Assembly: GCA_016199905.1 (NCBI GenBank)
Contig: JACQFU010000150.1
Coordinates: 1-5,760, forward strand
Reading direction: 5' to 3'
Length of the DNA: 5,760 bases
Source of the DNA: Candidatus Wallbacteria bacterium
GTDB taxonomy: Bacteria > Muiribacteriota > UBA6191 > JACPRK01
A program made the translations under genes and the position numbers. Shown here piece after piece: positions 5,646 through 5,760 of the stretch. The notes beneath the pieces were generated by a model that saw only the letters and a list, made by a program, of their open reading frames with translations, searched no databases and was not told where the DNA came from. Each line of letters begins with the position of its first letter. The first letter of the stretch is position 1.

Positions 5646-5759
5646 TCAGCTCCGGGGCTGCGGCGCTCCGCTGCGCGCGAGCAGGTCGCGGTGAAACTCC
5701 AGGTCCGAGCGGATCTCGGGCCGCAGCGTCGAGTAAACGGCGTCGCTCACCACGTCGGC
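5646..5759 (-). CDS. C-terminal fragment of an unidentified protein
   Basis: The last 37 codons and a TGA stop (5648-5646) of a gene that continues beyond the right edge. The translation ends with LEFHRDLLARSGAPQPRS, preceded by an acidic/basic amphipathic stretch containing ADVVSDAVYSTLRPE. It is a soluble-looking, helix-rich C-terminus. I chose this frame because it ends in a stop 27 bases before the DUF1304 ATG, has good third-position GC bias and a natural amino acid composition. The other frames on this strand read through into Arg-rich sequence. I do not recognise the family. Confidence 0.6.
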   Translation of the reverse strand, partial: ADVVSDAVYSTLRPEIRSDLEFHRDLLARSGAPQPRS

Positions 5760-5760
5760 G

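Overview
The window is a GC-rich bacterial chromosomal segment (by eye roughly mid-60s % GC) in which every supported gene lies on the minus strand, so transcription runs from right to left. The genes are core metabolic or repair genes. I see no insertion sequence, phage gene, CRISPR array, tRNA or rRNA. The codon bias and protein types (short archaeal/Thermotoga-like AhcY, trimeric-type PNP, long RecQ variant) fit a free-living GC-rich bacterium such as a member of Acidobacteriota, Methylomirabilota/Rokubacteria or the former Deltaproteobacteria. The sequence does not let me choose among these.

In transcription order (high to low coordinate), the first cluster holds the C-terminal end of an unidentified gene (5646-5759), a small DUF1304 membrane protein (5250-5618) and a RecQ-family helicase (3323-5236). 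The last two are separated by only 13 bases, and those bases are the recQ ribosome binding site. After a 147-base gap comes an unrecognised six-helix membrane protein (2414-3175), best started at an internal ATG rather than at the longer TTG.

A second transcription unit begins just after that gene. A good sigma70-type promoter (TTGAAT, 17 bp, TGC-TATCAT) drives a structured leader of about 85 nt, followed by ahcY (984-2282, S-adenosylhomocysteine hydrolase), a short intergenic element with a 9-bp inverted repeat, and punA (101-922, purine nucleoside phosphorylase). The first 12 codons of a gene that reads as prfA (release factor 1) follow at the left edge. AhcY releases adenosine and homocysteine from SAH. 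The PNP carries Asp instead of Asn at the base-specificity position, which makes removal of the AhcY-derived adenosine (a 6-aminopurine nucleoside) a testable hypothesis.

I found no convincing novel multi-gene system. The points most worth a second look are the Asp-type PNP next to ahcY, the ahcY leader, the displaced zinc-binding site in RecQ, and a G-quadruplex motif directly abutting the prfA start codon, where a Shine-Dalgarno sequence would be expected.
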